DNA from: Sipunculus nudus
Lineage: Eukaryota > Annelida > Sipuncula > Golfingiida > Sipunculidae
Assembly: GCA_026874595.1 (NCBI GenBank)
Contig: CM049307.1
Location: forward strand, 22,299,079-22,363,078
Reading direction: 5' to 3'
Length of the DNA stretch: 64,000 nucleotides
The translations under genes and the position numbers were made by a program. Below the pieces are notes generated by a model. It did no database searches. It saw only the letters and a list, made by a program, of their open reading frames with translations, and had not been told where the DNA came from. Shown here piece after piece: positions 59,488 to 64,000 of this stretch; the stretch's first letter is position 1, and each line of letters begins with the position of its first letter.

Positions 59488-60759
59488 CGACCAAAAGTTA
59501 TTTTGATGCCCATTTCCTTTCCCAAGATAATTTTATAACAGTAATGACTTGAAAATCGCATTCGTAGATAGCATAGAGAAAAAAACTTAGAGAAAGATGT
59601 ACCGTTTTGCAACGGACACATGCATTGGCTAGCCAACGTCTACTTTGAATGATTCTGATTCATCCAAATTCGTCTATATATGCACTAATTCTTTCCACTG
59701 ACACATGGATTTGAACTCGCTGGTGCTTATTACGCTCACATTCCCCTTTGCTGCTTTTTTACGGACTCTACGATGCCATCTGTAGCCTTGTCCTCGCGCT
59801 CTATATCGCCCTAGCAGACTGTTAACTTGTCCATCGTACCTGCAGTATCCGTGACTGACATCGTACGCAAACCTGGATTTAAACCATGAGGTTTCTGACG
59901 CGTCTAGTTACCTCCTCCGGGGGGGGGGGGGGGGGGGGGGGGGGTATACGTTTTTACAGCCGTTCGAGATCGATTAGATTTTACTGTGGATCCGACCTGT
60001 GACCCCGATTCAAGAGCGTCATCAACGAATGTTCACATATTAAGTCTTTAATGTTCGAATGAACCTGGGAATATAGGCCGAATAAGTGATTACAAACAGA
60101 TTGCGGAGACTTGCGTTCAAAGGGTGTTGCGACTCTTTCTTACACACGAGAGACACACGACACAACTCGAAAAACAAACGAGTGACCGAGCGGTCATGAC
60201 GCTCAGCCGACCAGGAAGACAACTACAAAAGGAATTTTATCATCTGAATGACCAATTTTACAGTAAGCATGCCGATCCAGCTGAATCATAGCTGAATCAT
60301 GGGCCTCCCTGAATGTAAAATCAGAAGATTCTAGGTGCAATTCTAGGAGCATCTTTGAATGTCTCAAACATCAAGAAAAAATTGAGTAAAAATTCGGAAA
60401 AGTACAGATGGCGCCATCAATCTGCAGAAACTGACAAAACTCTCCTTGATCAATATGCATCCAAAGAATCATGATGATAAATGCAGTTATTCAGATACTG
60501 GAGCTTTTGTATCAATTTTTTAATTATTCTGGGGGATATTTATGAGCCCAGAGCTCGATGAATATCAGTAATAGAGACATTATTTCACGTGCCAAAGGAG
60601 ATTTTTCATGGACCTTCCAGGATGTCAAGTTAGAAGATTCTCGGTTCAATGGTTACAATTTGTGCCCTGTTAACAAACGACCGCATTTTAGAAAGGTCTC
60701 AAAAATAAAGAAAAATTTGTAAAAATTAAAAAATAATCCAGGTGACTTGACCACAAAAT

Positions 60760-61270
60760 CAACCAGGGTCATCTACTATTTACAAGTCAGCTCAGTGTGT
60801 AATATGGAATGTTTGGAATGAAAAGCTTGGCTAAAAATGCATCCACAGTCTTTCTAAATGAGTTGGTCCTGTGACCTTGACCGTTGACCTCATTATCCCA
60901 AAATCAAAGGGTTTGTACATTATTGGTGGGCCATAGATAAGTCAAGTTTGATACAAATATGTCTATCTAAACTGAAAATATCATCCAGAAATAAATATGC
61001 TAACAAAGGCCCCTACGACTTTGATCTTTGACCCAAATGTCAATCAGGTTCTTCCACTATTGGCTGGTCAGCTAAATGTGTAAGATTGTAGGTTTTGGGT
61101 GAAAAGTTTGGCTTAAATGCATCCACCATCTTTTTAAATAAGTGGGTTTTGTGACCTTGACCTTTGACCTAATTACCCCAAAGTAAACAGGATTCTTGCG
61201 TTAAAGGTGGGCCATATGTAAGTCCAGTTTTAAAGCCATATGTTAATCCAAACTAGAATTATCACCAGGA
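60760..61270. repeat. Two-copy ~265-bp tandem repeat
   Basis: Shared blocks in order are CAATCAGG/CAACCAGG, CAGCTAAATGTGTAA / CAGCTCAGTGTGTAA, AAATGCATCCAC, TTTGTGACCTTGACCTTTGA and GGTGGGCCATA. The copies differ at roughly every fifth base. Confidence 0.75.
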
Positions 61271-61739
61271 AACAAATATGACGGACATACATGTAGACAA
61301 ACAGAAGGACAGAAGGACAGACAGGGTGATTAAGATAGGGCATCCGCTTTCTCAGGTAGGGCTCTATAATAAAACACAAGGTTTCAGGACACCAGATGAA
61401 ACCACAGTTGCAATCTTATAATATCAATATCATTTGGCAGTCTCAAAATAATGAAAAAAAACTCATAAAAAACACACCAGGTTTCAGAACGCTAGATGAA
61501 ACCGCAGTCGATTGCTGTCATTTCATGGTCTCAAAATCAGGGAATATATTTGTAAAAATTTGAAAAATTGCAAGTGGCGACACCAATTTTCGGGAACTGA
61601 CAACCCTAGTCATGGTCAACATGCAAGCCAAGATTCAGAGCATTACATGCATACATTGTCAACTTACTGTAGGCTTTGTATCAAATTTTTAATTATTCCG
61701 GGGGGGGGGGGGCACTAACGAAGCCCTTAGCTTGAAGGA

Positions 61740-62370
61740 TATAGGTCATAGTAACCTAATTTCAGGCATCCAAGGAGATTTTGTATGGACCTCCCTGGAT
61801 TTTCATTTACAGATTTCTAGGTCCAATGGTGTCGAAACGTGCCAGTCTAACAGACAGACGGACAGACAGACGGACGCTGACCGATCACGATAGCTCACAT
61901 GAGTTACAGTGAGTTAAGATAAAAAGTCTCTATCGCTTCAACGATACTAATGTTAAGTGATTAAAATTTTTTTCTGATTTTTTTAATGCATTATATTCGT
62001 GGTCATAAGTTCAAGAAATTACACAATACTGGCCTTATTCTTGGTATGTACATAGGAAATATATAGAGGAATGGTTTTGATAGTAGGAGGTCTTGAAGTG
62101 TAACAATGGGTTTTTTAATTAGAAATTAAGGTTTTCCTTAATATCTCGGAGGGACGAAGACCTACAGACGCAATTTTCGGTATGGTGGACGATTTTTATT
62201 TTTAGGGGGGGGGGGGGGGGGCATCTGACTGTATGCCGAATTTCGTATTCGTACATCTAACGGTTTCAAGACGTGCCCAGTTAACAGACGTCTGGATGGA
62301 TTGATGGACGGCCCGACAAACAAAGGACCATGACTTTAGCTCAGATGACTTATAGTCAGCTGAGCTAAGA
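61740..62370. repeat. Copies of the 22.4-23.7 kb repeat with TAGCTCAG...CTGAGCTA tail
   Basis: Two successive tails are seen: GGTCCAATGGTGTCGAAACG..GACGGACAGACAGACGG ending at 61920, and a second, better-preserved one ending TAGCTCAGATGACTTATAGT plus CAGCTGAGCTAAG at 62370. A G18 run interrupts the second at 62204-62221. Confidence 0.75.
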
Positions 62371-62544
62371 AACGAGTGTAAAAATCGAGGTGTAGACACC
62401 ATCGAATTTAGAAATAATCATTCTTACGTACCTGATATCGCTAACAAAACATATTTAGCTTCGTTGAACTCAAACTATCACTTCCATCGAAAATCACCGT
62501 GATCTTTTCTAATGAGCACAGAACAACGACGTTACCCTACAAAA

Positions 62545-62725
62545 AGTTCACGTATAAAACACTTGGAAAACACGTATTCTGTCTATCCGGAAACACATGT
62601 AGTGGACGTGTAAAACACGTGAAAAGCGGCGTGTCAAAAACGTGTAAAACATAAATTTCCCGAGTTAAGGACACGTGTTAACACGTAAATTTCCCGTGTT
62701 AAGGACACATGTAAAACACGTGTGT
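62545..62725. repeat. Cluster of ACGTGT / ACACGTGT motifs
   Basis: About ten ACGTG-containing motifs (AACACGTATT, GACGTGTAAAACACGTG, GGCGTGTC, AACGTGTAAAAC, GACACGTGTTAACACGTAAA, ACACGTGTGT) occur in 180 bases, with AAATTTCCCG.GTTAAGGACAC duplicated at about 62654 and 62688. It is a degenerate short tandem repeat. It lies beyond the 3' side of the second astacin copy. Confidence 0.6.
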
Positions 62726-62879
62726 AATTTTCTCCTATATTACACTAGGACTATGACCCTTATATACCCCATTCAGACTATAGCAGTTTGTGCTTATAAC
62801 ACAGGCAATAAACATGTTTTCACTTTCAATTTTTTTTCTTTGTATAATGTCTCAATTTTTCATCATCGACATTACATAC

Positions 62880-64000
62880 ATGTAAAATGTCATTTAAATC
62901 TATGTAACCTTACAACTATAGTGTTTCAACTTTTACATTTCAGTTAAAATTCAGTGTCAAAAAAACACTGATTTTTCAATCAATTTTTAAAATGCCTGAA
63001 AATTTCAGTCATTCATAAGTGCCTGAGTGGATCAGGTAATTTGTAAAATGACTGAATATTTCAGGCAATATTCAAATTGACTGATTTTACACATTGACTG
63101 TAACATATACAGACATGGCCGATATAGCATTATTAAACTTAATCTGTATTGTTAATGTAATCCGACCGTTCCTCCTAATTTTACTTTTATACACTTCCTA
63201 TACATAAAAATGACGTCCTGTTTACGGTATTCATAAACAATGGTAGTCTCTGGAATATTCTGAAATGCAACAAACACAGCTCTTTTTATGCCAGTCCGCA
63301 ACTTTAAACGCCTTCATCTGAATAAATTACAGTAAAAAATTATATTGATCAATTAATTATATTCAATATTAACCTTAGGAATACAGACAAAACACTCATG
63401 TATAATTATGGTCTTTATTGTATTTTCCTTCGATCAGTGAATGTTTCTGGACATCTCGTCGTAGAAATCCCCCTTTTCGCAGCGGATAAATTCTGGAAAG
63501 AGGTAACAGAAATATTAAGCCTTTAGCTAAATTTAAAAATCACTTGAAATTTAGTGTTTTAATCATAACATTAAATACTTTTGACAAGACCTTTTGAACC
63601 CCAAATGACGAAAAAAAAATCATTTTCTTTATATGCAGAAAATAAACATTCTTTGTGTCGTAAATGTGTAACAGAATTTTCTGAGGATATATTTTTAACC
63701 GACTATTGTTTCGCATAATAACCCAGCCTTTAACGAAGAGGAAATTGAGTTAGGACCGACTTGCAAGGAACAAATTAAAACTTGTAACGATAATGCCTGT
63801 AGTGTATATCTGTTCTTCAAATATAGCGACAGCTATGATCGACGACAGACACTGAGAAATCGGGTCAAGGGCGTCTGGATAAAATCAAACAACAAGTGAA
63901 ACTTACATTGATTAGTACATTCGTAGTAGCGCTGCACTTTAAGGATGTCAGAGGGGCTCAACCTCTCTCTCTGTCCGATCTCGGCGTTTGGATCAGTTGG
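62880..64000. repeat. Second copy of the astacin 3' duplicated segment
   Basis: Partner of 51300-52535. It carries the last astacin exon, its AATAAA at 63414-63419 and part of exon 7. The window ends inside the duplication, so its far boundary is unknown. Confidence 0.93.
63491..64000 (-). CDS. Second astacin metalloprotease gene, 3' end only
   Basis: Exon 7 is present from the window edge (64000) to 63907 and encodes the end of the catalytic domain (..PTDPNAEIGQRERLSPSDIL and on to YYECTNQ). It is identical in sequence to copy one over 94 bases. The last-exon acceptor is at 63492, and the stop TAA is again assembled as T from exon 7 plus AA. After the stop this exon differs from copy one by a 2-base deletion and substitutions, consistent with it being 3' UTR. 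The catalytic zinc exon lies outside the window, so activity cannot be judged. Confidence 0.85.

Larger units (their letters stand above)
59488..62544. other. Between astacin copies: diverged repeats, no gene
   Basis: This holds a G25 run at 59919-59944. A pair of diverged units lies at about 60330-60660 and 61515-61830 (TCAAAAAT.., GGCG.CACCAAT.., TTTGTATCAA..TTTAATTATTC). A ~265-bp tandem pair lies at about 60760-61270 (TGTGACCTTGACC..). Two tails, TAGCTCA.ATGA at 61891-61920 and 62337-62370, correspond to the 22.4-23.7 kb repeat. No coding region is supported. Confidence 0.6.

Overview
The window is nuclear DNA of an AT-rich invertebrate, most likely a bivalve or other mollusc. Genes are split by GT-AG introns, there are no operons, and dispersed and tandem repeats are dense. 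Microsatellites of (TA)n and (TC)n and VCLFVCL-type repeat translations, which I associate with molluscan genomes, fit this. The species cannot be named from the sequence.

Three real genes and the start of a fourth are supported at exon level. (1) 2687-10635, + strand: a nicotinic acetylcholine receptor alpha-type subunit from the end of the ligand-binding domain's first half to the stop codon (408 residues; the N-terminal exons were not found). Its TM1-TM2 linker carries Ser-Pro-Ala-Lys instead of the cation-channel Gly-Glu-Lys, which predicts an anion-conducting receptor. (2) 26690-18216, - strand: a complete six-exon COX10 (protoheme IX farnesyltransferase, 485 residues), with a presequence-like first exon. 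(3) 55849-51932, - strand: a complete eight-exon compact astacin metalloprotease (244 residues) with signal peptide, aspartate-switch propeptide, zinc site and Met-turn. Its stop codon appears to be assembled across the last splice junction. (4) 64000-63491, - strand: the 3' end of a second astacin gene, nearly identical in its coding part, so the gene is tandemly duplicated about 11.5 kb apart.

The rest is mostly mobile and repetitive DNA. There is a Harbinger-like MITE with TTA target duplications just before an nAChR exon (4215-4758), and a hAT-like non-autonomous element with an 8-bp duplication (36592-37506). A 3.2-kb element has about 240-bp terminal inverted repeats and a perfect 8-bp target duplication (56241-59479), and its interior is a roughly 117-bp satellite. 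Two decayed LINEs lie at about 32.4-34.0 kb (+) and 37.5-39.6 kb (-). A large repeat block at 39.9-50.1 kb holds a 365-bp x5 satellite and 1.12-kb units, and 35163-35739 looks like an internally deleted version of it.

The most unusual structure is at 11881-12036: a nearly perfect 74-bp inverted repeat in which each arm contains a hammerhead-ribozyme consensus with a 6-bp stem I, a hairpin stem II and a very short stem III. A decayed third copy lies at 30704-30751, and each site follows a (TA)n tract. This resembles the hammerheads of Penelope-like elements and retrozymes. No rRNA, tRNA or CRISPR was recognised.
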